From CAWCAW01 sp963793645 (GTDB taxonomy: Bacteria > Actinomycetota > Acidimicrobiia > Acidimicrobiales > UBA8190), in assembly GCA_963793645.1 (NCBI GenBank), contig CAWCAW010000010.1, positions 62,001 to 126,000 on the forward strand: a DNA stretch of 64,000 nucleotides, written 5' to 3'. Position 1 is the first letter of the stretch, and the number at the start of each line of letters is the position of its first letter. The notes below the pieces were generated by a model. That model saw only the letters and a program-made list of their open reading frames with translations, made no database searches and was not told the DNA's origin. Made by a program: the position numbers and the translations under genes. This document shows, piece by piece, positions 16,999-26,700 of this stretch.

Positions 16999-18036
16999 AT
17001 GCCGATGTACCACGAGGATACGCCGAACGGAGCACCGCACATCGGGGTTCACGCCTCGGTGGCGGTGGAGTTGGACTGGGCGTTGGGTGCTGCCCTTCGA
17101 GCGGATTTCCGTCGTGACCATCCCGCCCTCGATGCCATGTACAGCGAGTTCCCCGACCTGGCCGAGCGGGCTCGCGCCCTGTGGAGCGACGTGCCCATCA
17201 GCTGTGGGGGGTTCATGGAACTCGACATCATCGCCCACCACGGCGGGCTGTTGTTCTCGACCGATGCCGACGCTCTGATCGGACGGCTGGCCGAGCTGTG
17301 CACCACGGTGCCTGTCGATTACGCGCTGGGTTCGGAGACCGACGAGGACCGCGCCGTGCTGATCGAAAGGCTGCGGCGGCTGCGTGACTCGGCCGATCTG
17401 CGCGCCCGGTATGTGGCGCTGATCAGCGACGTGTGGGCGGCGCTGCAAGGCGCGTGGGACAGCCAGGGCCGTCATGCCGTGGAAGCCGCCATTGCCGGCC
17501 GTCGGGACCAGGTGGCCCGGGGGGCCTCATGGGAGGAGGCGTCGCGAAGCGATTGCCACGGCTTTCCTATCGCCCCTCGGCTGGTGGAGCGCTTGGGCCC
17601 CGACGACGAGGTGGCCGTCGTGCCCGCCTTCTTCGCCCACAAAGGCCTGCTCTTCGACCTGCCCGGCGTGGTGGTGATCGGTGTGCGGGCCGATGCCACC
17701 GGTGCCCAGGCTCGGACCCGTACGGCTCAGCTGGCTCGGCGCCTGAAGACGATCTCGGACCCGACACGCCTGGCCATCCTCGATGCCTTGCGCACCGGGC
17801 CCCGTACCGTCTCGGAGCTGGCCACCACCTTCTCGTTGGCCCAGCCCACGGTCTCCAACCATGTGAAGTTGTTGCGCGACGCCGGGTTGATCGCCAACGG
17901 ATCGGACCGGGGCCGTCGTGAGCTGGTCGTCCAGCACGATGTCGTCGTCGATCTTCTGGCCCATCTGCACCACGTCCTGACCGGCGACCTCCCCACCGAA
18001 CCCGTGCCGGTTCCGATGCCCGTCTCGACCGCCTGA
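16999..18036 (+). CDS. ArsR family transcriptional regulator with large N-terminal domain
   Basis: The 345-residue protein has an ArsR-type winged helix at its C-terminal end, about residues 245-320 (LKTISDPTRLAILDAL, TVSELATTFSLAQPTVSNHVKLL). About 240 N-terminal residues have no metal-site motif that I recognise and may bind a ligand. The helix-turn-helix is placed late, unlike the short metal sensors. The gene has a strong promoter with an AT-rich dyad across the -10, which suggests autoregulation. The ligand and regulon are unknown, but the divergent small gene is an obvious target. Confidence 0.82.
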   Translation: MPMYHEDTPNGAPHIGVHASVAVELDWALGAALRADFRRDHPALDAMYSEFPDLAERARALWSDVPISCGGFMELDIIAHHGGLLFSTDADALIGRLAELCTTVPVDYALGSETDEDRAVLIERLRRLRDSADLRARYVALISDVWAALQGAWDSQGRHAVEAAIAGRRDQVARGASWEEASRSDCHGFPIAPRLVERLGPDDEVAVVPAFFAHKGLLFDLPGVVVIGVRADATGAQARTRTAQLARRLKTISDPTRLAILDALRTGPRTVSELATTFSLAQPTVSNHVKLLRDAGLIANGSDRGRRELVVQHDVVVDLLAHLHHVLTGDLPTEPVPVPMPVSTA

Positions 18037-18081
18037 GGACCGAGGCCGAAGGCCTTGCCCGGCTCGGGCGGGGTGCGGGCG

Positions 18082-18087
18082 TAGCAT
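18082..18087 (+). promoter_or_regulatory. -10 element of leaderless membrane-protein transcript
   Basis: TAGCAT is followed by 6 nt and the ATG at 18094. Confidence 0.45.
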
Positions 18088-18093
18088 GGGTGC

Positions 18094-19578
18094 ATGGTCC
18101 GAGGCGCTCTCGGCAGGGGGGCGCGCATCGTCGCGTCGTGGAGACCAGAAGAGCGCGACGCCGTGCTGTATTCGGCGTCGGCCCTTTTTGCCATTACCAC
18201 GACCGAGTTCTCGTCGATCAGCCTGTATCAGCAGTGGGGCCGGCTGGCCACGGGTCCCTACGCGGTCGGCGCCGTGTGGTCCGCCTGGCTGGCCCGCCGG
18301 GCCCGTCGGCGTGAGGAGCTGGCCGCCTCGGTGCCGGCTTTGGCGTCTGTGGCTGTCGAGGGAAGCGGTTCGGCCTCTGCTTCGTGGCATTGGACGACGT
18401 CTCGGATGGTCATCTTCCTCATCGTCTTGCTTGGGGCCACCCTCGTCCCGTTGTCGCTCGAGGTGCTGTGGCAGTCGAACTCGACGGGCACCGCGCACGT
18501 CCAGCCCGAGGCGCTTGTCGTCCAGCAAGCCGGCCAGCGCCTCTACCACCGCCAGGACCCGTACCAGATCGTCAACGCCAAGCATCCGCCCCGGGTACCG
18601 CCGGGCCAACCGGCCTACGACGCCTACAACCCGTACTTGCCGCTGATGTCGGTGTTCGGTCTGGCCCACAGCACCCACGCCCCCACGAGGCTCACCGATG
18701 CCCGCGTCGTGTTCTCCTGCATCACCATCTTGTTGGTGGTGGCGGCCATGGGCATGTGTCGCGGCCCTTCGAGCCCGCGCGTGCTGGCCCTGCAGAGCAT
18801 GACGGTGTTGCCCACGGCCGCGCTGCCCCTGGCCACCGGCGGCGACGACTTGCCGGTGGCGGCGTTGATGTTGTTAGCCCTGGTGCTCATCCAGCGGCGA
18901 AGACCGCTCGGAGCCGGCATCGCCTTGGGCGTGGCCGCATCGATGAAGATCACCGCCTGGCCGTTGGCGGCGCTGGCGTTTCTGGTGGCACGCGACCGCT
19001 CTGGTCAGCGCAGCCGTCGCGCCTCGCTGTGGATGGTGGCGGGGCTGGCCGGCGTGATGATCCCCGCCATCTTGCCGACGGCGGCCGAGAATTTCTCCGC
19101 CTTCATCGAGAACGTGGTGCGCTTCCCCTTGGGCCTGGCCGGGGTGGCGTCGCCGGCGGCGACGCCGTTGCTCGGCCATCTGGTGGTGTCGTCGTTCCCC
19201 GGTATCCATCGAATCTTCACGGTGTCGGTGGCCGCCGGTGGGGGATTGGTTCTGCTCTACGTCCTGGCCCGGCACACGCCGAAGACGGCCGCCGATCTGT
19301 CGCGGGTGGTGGCGTGGCTGATGACGGTGGCCATATTGCTGGCCCCGGCCACTCGCATCGGCTACCTGCTCTACCCCGTCAACTTCTTCGTGTGGACATG
19401 GCTGCTCAAAAGTGAGGATGTCGCCGAGCGCGCCTTGGTGCCGAGCGCGTCGGGATCGGAGCTTTCCGAGGCGCACCTCGACGTCGACGATGACGTGGTC
19501 CGCCATGGCGACGAAGCCGACATCCCACCGCCCGGGCGCGACACCGTCGGGGCGGCACCTCGCTCGGTCGCTTCCTGA
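18094..19578 (+). CDS. Polytopic membrane protein, glycosyltransferase-87/DUF2029-like
   Basis: This 494-residue protein has roughly ten hydrophobic segments and an extracytoplasmic loop with YNPYLPLMSVFGL, followed by membrane segments containing TGGDDLPVAALMLLALVL and ASMKITAWPLAALAFL. This layout resembles polyprenyl-phosphate-dependent GT87 (DUF2029) mannosyltransferases of actinobacteria. The catalytic Asp is not certain, so activity is unproven. The C-terminal 60 residues are hydrophilic and acidic. The start is supported by TAGCAT 6 nt upstream. Linkage to the GDP-mannose-type fusion near 9 kb is speculative. Confidence 0.6.
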   Translation: MVRGALGRGARIVASWRPEERDAVLYSASALFAITTTEFSSISLYQQWGRLATGPYAVGAVWSAWLARRARRREELAASVPALASVAVEGSGSASASWHWTTSRMVIFLIVLLGATLVPLSLEVLWQSNSTGTAHVQPEALVVQQAGQRLYHRQDPYQIVNAKHPPRVPPGQPAYDAYNPYLPLMSVFGLAHSTHAPTRLTDARVVFSCITILLVVAAMGMCRGPSSPRVLALQSMTVLPTAALPLATGGDDLPVAALMLLALVLIQRRRPLGAGIALGVAASMKITAWPLAALAFLVARDRSGQRSRRASLWMVAGLAGVMIPAILPTAAENFSAFIENVVRFPLGLAGVASPAATPLLGHLVVSSFPGIHRIFTVSVAAGGGLVLLYVLARHTPKTAADLSRVVAWLMTVAILLAPATRIGYLLYPVNFFVWTWLLKSEDVAERALVPSASGSELSEAHLDVDDDVVRHGDEADIPPPGRDTVGAAPRSVAS

Positions 19579-19600
19579 GTCAGCGTCCTGAATCGCCTTT

Positions 19601-20284
19601 TTAGGCGTCGCCGGTTTCCACGAAGAGCCGGACTTCGAGAGCGCTGCGGTCAGTGCCGGCCCCCGCACCCGCCCCAGAGCCGGCCCCAGTCGAACCCGTG
19701 GATGGCGCCGCCGAAGCGGCTGCGTATGTCGTGGGCGACACCGTGATGCCGAGCTCCCACTCGTTGCCGTCGGTGCCGGGATGCTGCCCGATGATCTGGA
19801 TGGCTCCATCGGCTTTGGCCGAGCCGTGATCGATGAGCTGCCAATGCTCGGCCACCAGTTCGACTCGCACGAACGTGATGACGGCCTGTTGCGAGTCGGG
19901 AGCCATCAGACCCATCGACTGGTCATAGAGACTCACATCGGCGTTGGTCGCCGAGCCCGCCACGGCCGTCGTTCCTTTGGGCACGGCGATGGCATTGAGG
20001 ATGTTGTCGGGGGGTTGGCCCTCCGACACGATGGGCGCCAACAGGGTGCGGGCGGTGACCGCCACGAGCCCGGCCCCGGGGGCCTCGGCAATGGCGACGG
20101 GCGCCCGAGTCGGCTTGCTCTGATTGCTCGTCAAGGCGGCGCCCAGAGTCCCGAGCACGAGCAAGATGGCGGCAATACCCACCACGATGAGGGCCAGATG
20201 GGTGCTCGGGCCCGGCGGGCGCCGAGGTGCCTCGGCGACAGGGCCCGGGGGCGTGAGAACGGCCATATCGGGGGAGTCGGGCAT
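19601..20284 (-). CDS. Membrane-anchored hypothetical protein
   Basis: I chose the ATG at 20284, which has GAGGAG about 11 nt upstream; the open frame continues further but upstream codons look non-coding. The 227-residue product has a Pro-rich cytoplasmic start, one transmembrane helix (HLALIVVGIAAILLVLGTLG, residues about 32-51) and an outside domain of about 150 residues. The C-terminus contains a Gly/Ala/Thr/Ser-rich spacer. No family is recognised. It follows the thi genes on the same strand after a 271-bp gap (20285-20555) that holds only its promoter region. Confidence 0.6.
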   Translation of the reverse strand: MPDSPDMAVLTPPGPVAEAPRRPPGPSTHLALIVVGIAAILLVLGTLGAALTSNQSKPTRAPVAIAEAPGAGLVAVTARTLLAPIVSEGQPPDNILNAIAVPKGTTAVAGSATNADVSLYDQSMGLMAPDSQQAVITFVRVELVAEHWQLIDHGSAKADGAIQIIGQHPGTDGNEWELGITVSPTTYAAASAAPSTGSTGAGSGAGAGAGTDRSALEVRLFVETGDA

Positions 20285-20555
20285 GGCGATGGGTGCTCCT
20301 CGACGAAAAACGAGGGCGTGGCCGAGTGTACAAGGCGGGCCTGCGAAGCGATAAGCGGCGGAAATTGGGGCGGGGCCATGGCGTGACGGGTGTCGCCGTG
20401 TCACGATGACCGGCACAACACAGCGAAGTCGAGTTTTCGGCCTCGATGTGCAGCCGGGGGGTGCCGGCCCACACGTGGGCCGCTGAGTGCGGGGGCGACG
20501 GGCACGAGCTCGCCGCCCCCGACGCCGCTCGCAGCGGCTGCCCCCGCCGTCCGAC

Positions 20556-21374
20556 TCAGTCCCGACGCCGGCTTTCCCCGCCCCACCCGAAGTGGTCGAG
20601 GGGACCATGCCCGGCCCCGAGGCGCCACCCGGCGGCCCCTTCGATGGCCTTGGCCACAAACGCCTTGGCCCTCGAGATGGCCTCGAGAGGCTCATATCCA
20701 AGGGCCAGCAACGCGGCGATCGACGCCGCCAAGGAGCACCCCGTGCCATGGTCGTTGCTGCTCGTCACCCGGGCACCATCGAGGACGGTCATAGCGCCAC
20801 GGTGCCAGACCACGTCCGGGGCGTCGGGGCCCGCCAGGTGGCCCCCCTTGATCACCACCGTGACCGGGCCGAGCGACCCCAGGGCGGCGGCCGCTTCTTT
20901 CATGGAAGCCACGTCGGTCACCGGCGCCCCCACCAGCAAGGCGGCCTCGCGGATGTTGGGGGTGGTCACCTCGGCGTGGGGGAGAAGCACGCGCCGGTAG
21001 GCCTCGACCCCGGCCTCGTCGACGAGGGGATGACCGGTGCCGCTGACCATGACGGGGTCCACCACCAGATGGGGGAGCCGCCCGTCGGCCGCCCACCGCG
21101 CCACCACCTCCACCGTCGCCGCGCTGGCCAGCATGCCGGTCTTCACGCCGGCCACGGCCAGGTCGCTGAGCACCGCCTCGATCTGCAGGTCGACGAAGGC
21201 GGGGTCGACACCGTCCACCCCGAGCACGGCCGCGGTGTTCTGCGCGGTCAGGGCGGTGATGACGCTCGTCCCGAACACGCCGTGGGCGGCGAAGCTCTTG
21301 AGATCGGCTTGGATGCCCGCCCCGCCGCCGGAGTCCGAGCCGGCGATGGTCATGGCCACGATGGGATCGTGCAC
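20556..21374 (-). CDS. thiD: Hydroxymethylpyrimidine/phosphomethylpyrimidine kinase
   Basis: ThiD phosphorylates HMP and then HMP-P to HMP-PP, the pyrimidine half of thiamine. The product is about 272 residues from the GTG at 21374, which gives the usual spacing to AMTIAGSDSGGGAGIQADLK. Other landmarks are VVDPVMVSGTGH and the ribokinase-fold anion hole DHGTGCSLAASIA. In-frame alternatives are GTG 21359 and ATG 21353. The start is 14 nt after the thiG stop, so the genes are co-transcribed. The last 20 residues (HFGWGGESRRRD end) are an unremarkable tail. Confidence 0.92.
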   Translation of the reverse strand: MHDPIVAMTIAGSDSGGGAGIQADLKSFAAHGVFGTSVITALTAQNTAAVLGVDGVDPAFVDLQIEAVLSDLAVAGVKTGMLASAATVEVVARWAADGRLPHLVVDPVMVSGTGHPLVDEAGVEAYRRVLLPHAEVTTPNIREAALLVGAPVTDVASMKEAAAALGSLGPVTVVIKGGHLAGPDAPDVVWHRGAMTVLDGARVTSSNDHGTGCSLAASIAALLALGYEPLEAISRAKAFVAKAIEGAAGWRLGAGHGPLDHFGWGGESRRRD

Positions 21375-21388
21375 GCCCGGGGACCCGA

Positions 21389-22198
21389 TCAGCGCCTGAA
21401 GTCGGGCATGCCCTCGGAGGGGCTCGACGCCTGCGCCAGCCAGCGCCGCGGGATGCGGCCCGCGGCGCGCGCTTCGATCCCGCTTTGCACGGCGAGGCGA
21501 AAGGCGTTGGCCATGACCACCGGGTGCCGGGCGCGGGTGATGGCGGTGGCCACCATGACCCCGCCACAGCCCAGCTCCATGGACACCACGGCGTCCGACG
21601 CCGTGCCGATGCCGGCGTCGACGATGACCGGCACCGAGACCTGCTCGACCATGAGGGCGATGGCATGCGGGTTGCGCACGCCGAGCCCGCTTCCGATGGG
21701 TGCGGCGAGCGGCATCACCGCGGCACAGCCGACCTGCTCGAGGCGCCGGGCCAACACAGGGTCGTCGGTGGTGTACGGGAGGACGACGAAACCGTCGTCG
21801 CACAGCTGCTCGGCGGCGGCCAGGAGCTCGACGGCGTCGGGGAGCAGTGTGTGCTCGTCGCCGATCACCTCCAGCTTGATCCAGTCCGTGGCGAAGGCCT
21901 CGCGGGCCAACTTGGCGGTGAGGACGGCCTCGGCGGCGGTGAAGCACCCGGCCGTGTTGGGCAGCACCTCCACGGCGCGTGGCGCAGCACGTCGAGCACC
22001 CCGCCCCGTCCGGCCGGCGTCGACGCGACGCACGGCCACGGTGGCCAGTGCGGTCCCCGACGCTTCGAGCACGGCGTCGAGGACTTGGAGGCTTTGGATG
22101 CCGCCCGTCCCGATGATCAGACGCGAGCCGATGAGGCGACCACCGATGTGGAGACCCTCGTCAGTCGATGGACGAGTCGGTGAAGGGCGTTCATCCAC
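21389..22198 (-). CDS. thiG: Thiazole synthase ThiG
   Basis: ThiG builds the thiazole phosphate ring of thiamine from 1-deoxyxylulose 5-phosphate, dehydroglycine and ThiS-thiocarboxylate. The 269-residue protein is a TIM barrel. The Schiff-base Lys108 lies in TDWIKLEVIGDEHTLLPD, and the phosphate-binding end is visible as VIVDAGIGTASDAVVSMELG. The GTG at 22198 overlaps the thiS stop by eight bases, so translation is coupled. A short Arg-rich insertion (RTGRGARRAAPRA, near 63-75) is unusual, lying where homologues have R(R/V)-N-x-x-x loops. Confidence 0.93.
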   Translation of the reverse strand: MDERPSPTRPSTDEGLHIGGRLIGSRLIIGTGGIQSLQVLDAVLEASGTALATVAVRRVDAGRTGRGARRAAPRAVEVLPNTAGCFTAAEAVLTAKLAREAFATDWIKLEVIGDEHTLLPDAVELLAAAEQLCDDGFVVLPYTTDDPVLARRLEQVGCAAVMPLAAPIGSGLGVRNPHAIALMVEQVSVPVIVDAGIGTASDAVVSMELGCGGVMVATAITRARHPVVMANAFRLAVQSGIEARAAGRIPRRWLAQASSPSEGMPDFRR

Positions 22199-22442
22199 CG
22201 GCGGCCGCCGTGACGATCTCGACGTGGTCGCCGTCGGCCAGGGCCGTCGACGCCCACCGGCTGCGAGGCACGACGTCGCGGTTGCAGGCCACGGCGATGC
22301 CGTCGAGGGGGCAGGACCACTCCTCGAGGAGCTGCGCCACCGTGGTGCCGGGCGCCACCTCTTGGGCGGTGCCGTTGACGATGACCGACAGGGCCGGAGC
22401 CACGGTCTTCAGCATGGCATCTGGCTCGCCTCGTCCCGTCAC
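22191..22442 (-). CDS. thiS: Sulfur carrier protein ThiS
   Basis: ThiS is a ubiquitin-fold sulfur carrier. Its C-terminal Gly-Gly is adenylated and thiocarboxylated before sulfur is passed to ThiG. The product ends TAAAGG, as required, and has VIVNGTAQEV near the start. A GTG at 22442 overlaps the thiO stop by four bases; an ATG at 22415 would give a 74-residue protein closer to normal size. ThiF, which activates ThiS, is not in the window. Confidence 0.9.
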   Translation of the reverse strand: MTGRGEPDAMLKTVAPALSVIVNGTAQEVAPGTTVAQLLEEWSCPLDGIAVACNRDVVPRSRWASTALADGDHVEIVTAAAGG

Positions 22443-23589
22443 GACCGGGCCATGGCGGAGCGATGCCTAGGCGAGAACGGTGTGAGCTCACGAGGTGGTT
22501 CGGCTCCCGTCAAGATGGCCGCCACGGCCACGGCGGTGAGCGGAGCCAGCAGGATCCCGTTTCGGTAGTGGCCGGTGGCGAGCACCAGACCCTCGAGCGC
22601 GCTCGGTCCCACCACGGGCCCGTTGTCCGGCGACCCGGACGTAGCCCCGCGCTGGCCTCGTCGAGAGTCAGCTCGCCGATGCCGGGCACCACGCGCTGCG
22701 CGTCTCGCAACAGCTCGTAGACCGCTCCCGCCGTCACCGTCGTGTCGAAGCCCTGTTCCTCGATGGTCGCACCCACCACCACCTCGCCGTCGAGGCGGGG
22801 AACGACGTACACGTACGAGCCGTGCACCACGGCGCGCACGGCGCGCGTCACCGGTGTGCGTTGCGGAGGTCCGCTCAGGCGCAGGATCTGACCCTTGACG
22901 GGACGCACGGCGGGGGAGACCCCGGGTGCCAGCCCCTCGATGGAGCCCGACCAGCACCCCGCCGCCAGCACCACCGCCGCGCTGGCAACAGTGCGTCCGT
23001 CCTCCAGACCCACGCCGGTCACGCGGCCCGCGGCGGTGTCGATGGTGCGAGCCGCCGTCGCCTCGAAGCGCACCCCCCGCCGCCGGGCCGACTCGAGGAC
23101 CGCCTCCATGAGGAGTCTCGTGTGGACCTGGTGGTCATCGGGCGCCCACAGGGCGGCCGCGATGGAGGGCGACAGCTGCGGCTCCAGGGCGCGCGCCTGG
23201 CTGGCTGTGAGCCACTGCGCGGCCAGTCCCAGCTCGCGCTGAAAGGCAAAGACCTCTTCGCTCCAGGCCCGGTCGTCGTCGTCAACCGCCACCGACAACG
23301 TCCCGCACTGCCGGTAGCCGACGCTGCGACCGACCTCGGCCTCGAGGGCAGCGGCGAAATCGGGCCACGCCTTCGCCCCGGCCAAGTTCAAGGCGAGCAA
23401 AGCTTCCTCGCCGTAGTGCGCTTCGGTGACAGGCGTGAGCATGCCCGCCGCCACCCACGACGCCCCTCGACCGGGGCGGGGGTCCACCACGACCACCGAA
23501 AGCCCGAGGCCGGCCGCCTGGCGGGCGATGGTCGCACCGATGATGCCGCCACCGACGATGGCCACATCAGCGTGTTGCGGGGGGCTCAC
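22439..23589 (-). CDS. thiO: Glycine oxidase ThiO (one frameshift)
   Basis: ThiO is an FAD enzyme that oxidises glycine to the dehydroglycine used by ThiG. The N-terminal Rossmann motif is VAIVGGGIIGATIARQAAGL. The central GTLSVAVDDDD, ALEPQLSPSIAAALW and PVKGQILRL blocks are normal for DAO-family oxidases. The frame breaks near 22638 at GLRPG, where one missing T restores SPDNGPVVGPSALEGLVLAT and a normal C-terminus. With that repair the length is 383 residues. The GTG at 23589 directly abuts GGGAGG, a poor spacing, so the exact start is uncertain. It heads the thiO-thiS-thiG-thiD operon. Confidence 0.88.
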
Positions 23590-23705
23590 CTCCCGCCTTG
23601 GAGGGGAGGGCAGGTCACACGATGTATCCTAGAAGGGCTGCGACAGGGCCAGCGTCGTCCCGCCGGCAGTCCGCTTACCGCCGCGTACGACACGGAGTAA
23701 CCCAG

Positions 23706-26700
23706 TTGAAGACAGTGCCCTCACCGACGGGTCTTTACGACCCCGCTTTCGAGCACGACGCGTGCGGGATCGCCATGGTCGCGGACCTCCATGGCCGCCC
23801 GCATCACACCATGGTCGACCAGGCGCTCACCGCGCTCGAGCATCTGGCCCATCGAGGCGCTTCGGGCGCCGAACCCTCTACCGGGGACGGTGCCGGGGTG
23901 CTCATCCAAGTGCCACACCGTTTCCTGGCTGCCACCGTCGAATTCGCATTGCCCGAGGCCGGCGGTTACGCGCCGGGATCGTGTTCCTCCCCGCCGACGC
24001 CGATGACGCGCTGAAGGCGCAGCGCCGCGTCGAGGAGCTGGCCGCCGAAGAGCACCTGCATGTCCTCGGCTGGCGCGACGTGCCCACCGATCCCAGTGGT
24101 CTGGGCGCCAGTGCCTTGGCGGCCATGCCGCGCATCAGTCAGCTGGTGGTGGCGCCCGTCGTAAGCAGCGACGACCCCGTCGCCCTCGACCGCCTCACGT
24201 TCTGCCTGCGCAAGCGCGTCGAGCACGAAGTACCCGGCGTGTACATCTCGTCGCTGTCGTCTCGCACCATGGTCTACAAGGGCATGTTGACGGGGCATCA
24301 ACTACGCCTCTTCTACCCCGACCTGTCCGACCACCGCTTCGAAAGTGCGCTGGCCCTCGTGCACAGCCGGTTCTCGACCAACACCTTTCCGTCGTGGCCG
24401 CTGGCGCACCCGTATCGGTACATGGCCCACAACGGGGAGATCAACACCCTGCGCGGCAACCGCAACTGGATGCGGGCCCGCGAGGCGTTGCTGCGCAGCG
24501 ACCTCATTCCCGGCGACCTGGCCCGCCTGTTTCCGGTGTGCAACCCCAGCGGCTCGGACACCGCCTCGTTCGACGAGGTGCTCGAGCTGTTGCACCTGGG
24601 TGGGCGCAGCCTGGCGCACGCCGTGCTCATGATGATCCCCGAGGCATGGGAGAACCATCGCTCCATGGACGAGGCGCCGCCGCGCCTTTTACCGCTACCA
24701 CGCCTCGTTGATGGAGCCGTGGGACGGTCCTGCCGCCGTGGTGTTCACCGACGGCACCGTGGTAGGCGGGGTGCTGGATCGAAACGGGCTGCGCCCGTCT
24801 CGTTACTGGGTCACCGACGACGGCTTGGTGGTGCTGGCGTCGGAGGTGGGGGTACTCGACATCGACCCCGCCAAGGTGGTGCGCAAGGGACGGCTGCAGC
24901 CCGGACGCATGTTCCTCGTCGACACCGCTCAGGGTCGCATCGTCGATGACGACGAGATCAAGACGCAGCTGGCCGCCGAGCATCCCTATGGCCAGTGGCT
25001 CGCCGAGGGCCAGGTGTCACTGCAGGACCTGCCGCCTCGGATGATGCTCACCCCCCAACATGCGTCGGTGCTGACCCATCAGCGCCTGTTCGGCTACACC
25101 AACGAGGAGCTCCGCCTCATCCTCGCCCCCATGGCGCGTTCGGGTGCGGAGCCCATTGGCTCCATGGGCAACGACGCGGCGATCTCGGTGCTGTCGGACA
25201 AATCGCGGCTGCTGTTCGACTACTTCACCCAACTCTTCGCCCAGGTGACGAACCCGCCGCTCGACGCCATTCGCGAAGAACTGGTCACCTCCAACCTCTC
25301 CAAGCTCGGGCCCGAGGGCAACCTGCTGGAACCGACGGCCGACTCGTGCAAGCAGATCATGCTTCCGTACCCGGTCATCGACAACGGCGAGCTGGCCAAA
25401 CTCCTGTACGTCAACGAGGACAAGGACGACGCCCGGCTTCGAGGCGTTTGCCGTGGACGCGCTCTTCGACGTCACCGGTGGAGGCGAGGCATTGGCCAGG
25501 GCCATCGAGGACGTGCGCCGGCGGGTGTCGTTCGCCATCGCCTTGGGCTCGAACATCATCATCCTCTCGGACCGCAACTCGACAGCCGCCATGGCGCCGG
25601 TACCGTCACTGCTTCTGACCGCGGCGGTCCACGAGCACCTCGTCCGCGAGAAGACCCGCACCCGCGTTGGCCTGGTGGTCGAGAGCGGCGATGCCCGCGA
25701 GGTGCACCACATTGCGCTGCTCATCGGTTTCGGTGCTTCGGCGGTCAACCCCTATCTGGCCTTCGAGACGATCGACGAGATGCTCGAGACGGGCATCCTG
25801 CAGGGCATCACGCCCCGCCAGGCCCGGGCTAATTACATCAAGGCGGCCTGCAAGGGTGTCATCAAGACGATGTCGAAGATGGGCGTGTCCACGGTGGCCT
25901 CGTACACCGGTGCGCAGATTTTCGAGGCGGTCGGCCTCGGGCGCGACGTCGTCGACGAGTACTTCACCGGCACCACGAGCCGCATCGGCGGGGTCGGGCT
26001 CGACGAGCTGGCTGCCGAGGTGGCCGAGCGCCACCGCCTGGCGCACCTGCCCCGGCCCACCGAGCGAGCGCATCGCGAGTTGGAGGGGGGCGGCGAGTAT
26101 CAGTGGCGGCGCGAGGGTGAGGTCCACCTCTTCAATCCCAAGACCGTCTTCAAACTGCAGCACGCCACCCGGGCCAAGCGTTACGACATCTTCAAGGAGT
26201 ACACCCGCCTCGTCGACGACCAGTCCGAACACCTGGCCACGTTGCGCGGGTTGTTGCGGCTGCGCACTGGCGCCTTGCCCGCGCTCGAGATCGACGACGT
26301 CGAGCCGGTGAGCGCCATCGTGACTCGTTTTGCCACCGGGGCCATGTCCTACGGGTCCATCTCCGCGGAGGCGCACGAGAACCTCGCCATCGCCATGAAC
26401 CGCCTGGGCGGCAAGTCCAACACCGGCGAAGGCGGGGAGGACGCGTCGCGCTATGTGCCCGACGCCAACGGAGACCTGCGTCGCAGCGCCATCAAGCAAG
26501 TGGCGTCGGCTCGTTTCGGGGTGACCAGTGAATACCTCGTCAACGCCGATGACATTCAGATCAAGATCGCCCAGGGGGCCAAGCCCGGTGAGGGAGGCCA
26601 GTTGCCCGGCGGCAAGGTCTACCCGTGGATCGCCAAGACGCGCTTCTCCACGCCCGGCGTCGGGCTCATCTCGCCGCCACCGCACCATGACATCTACTCC

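Noticed and set aside
16999..18036. Metal-sensing ArsR/SmtB repressor
   Set aside because: The winged helix is at the C-terminal end of a 345-residue protein and no Cys-x-Cys metal site is seen next to it.
20487..22568. 693-codon plus-strand open frame across the thi region
   Set aside because: It is antisense to thiD, thiG and thiS, which are certain by motif. Composition is Arg/His/Gly-rich.
23590..23705. TPP riboswitch upstream of thiO
   Set aside because: The minus strand lacks CTGAGA and the other conserved THI-element blocks, and there is little room before the gltB start.
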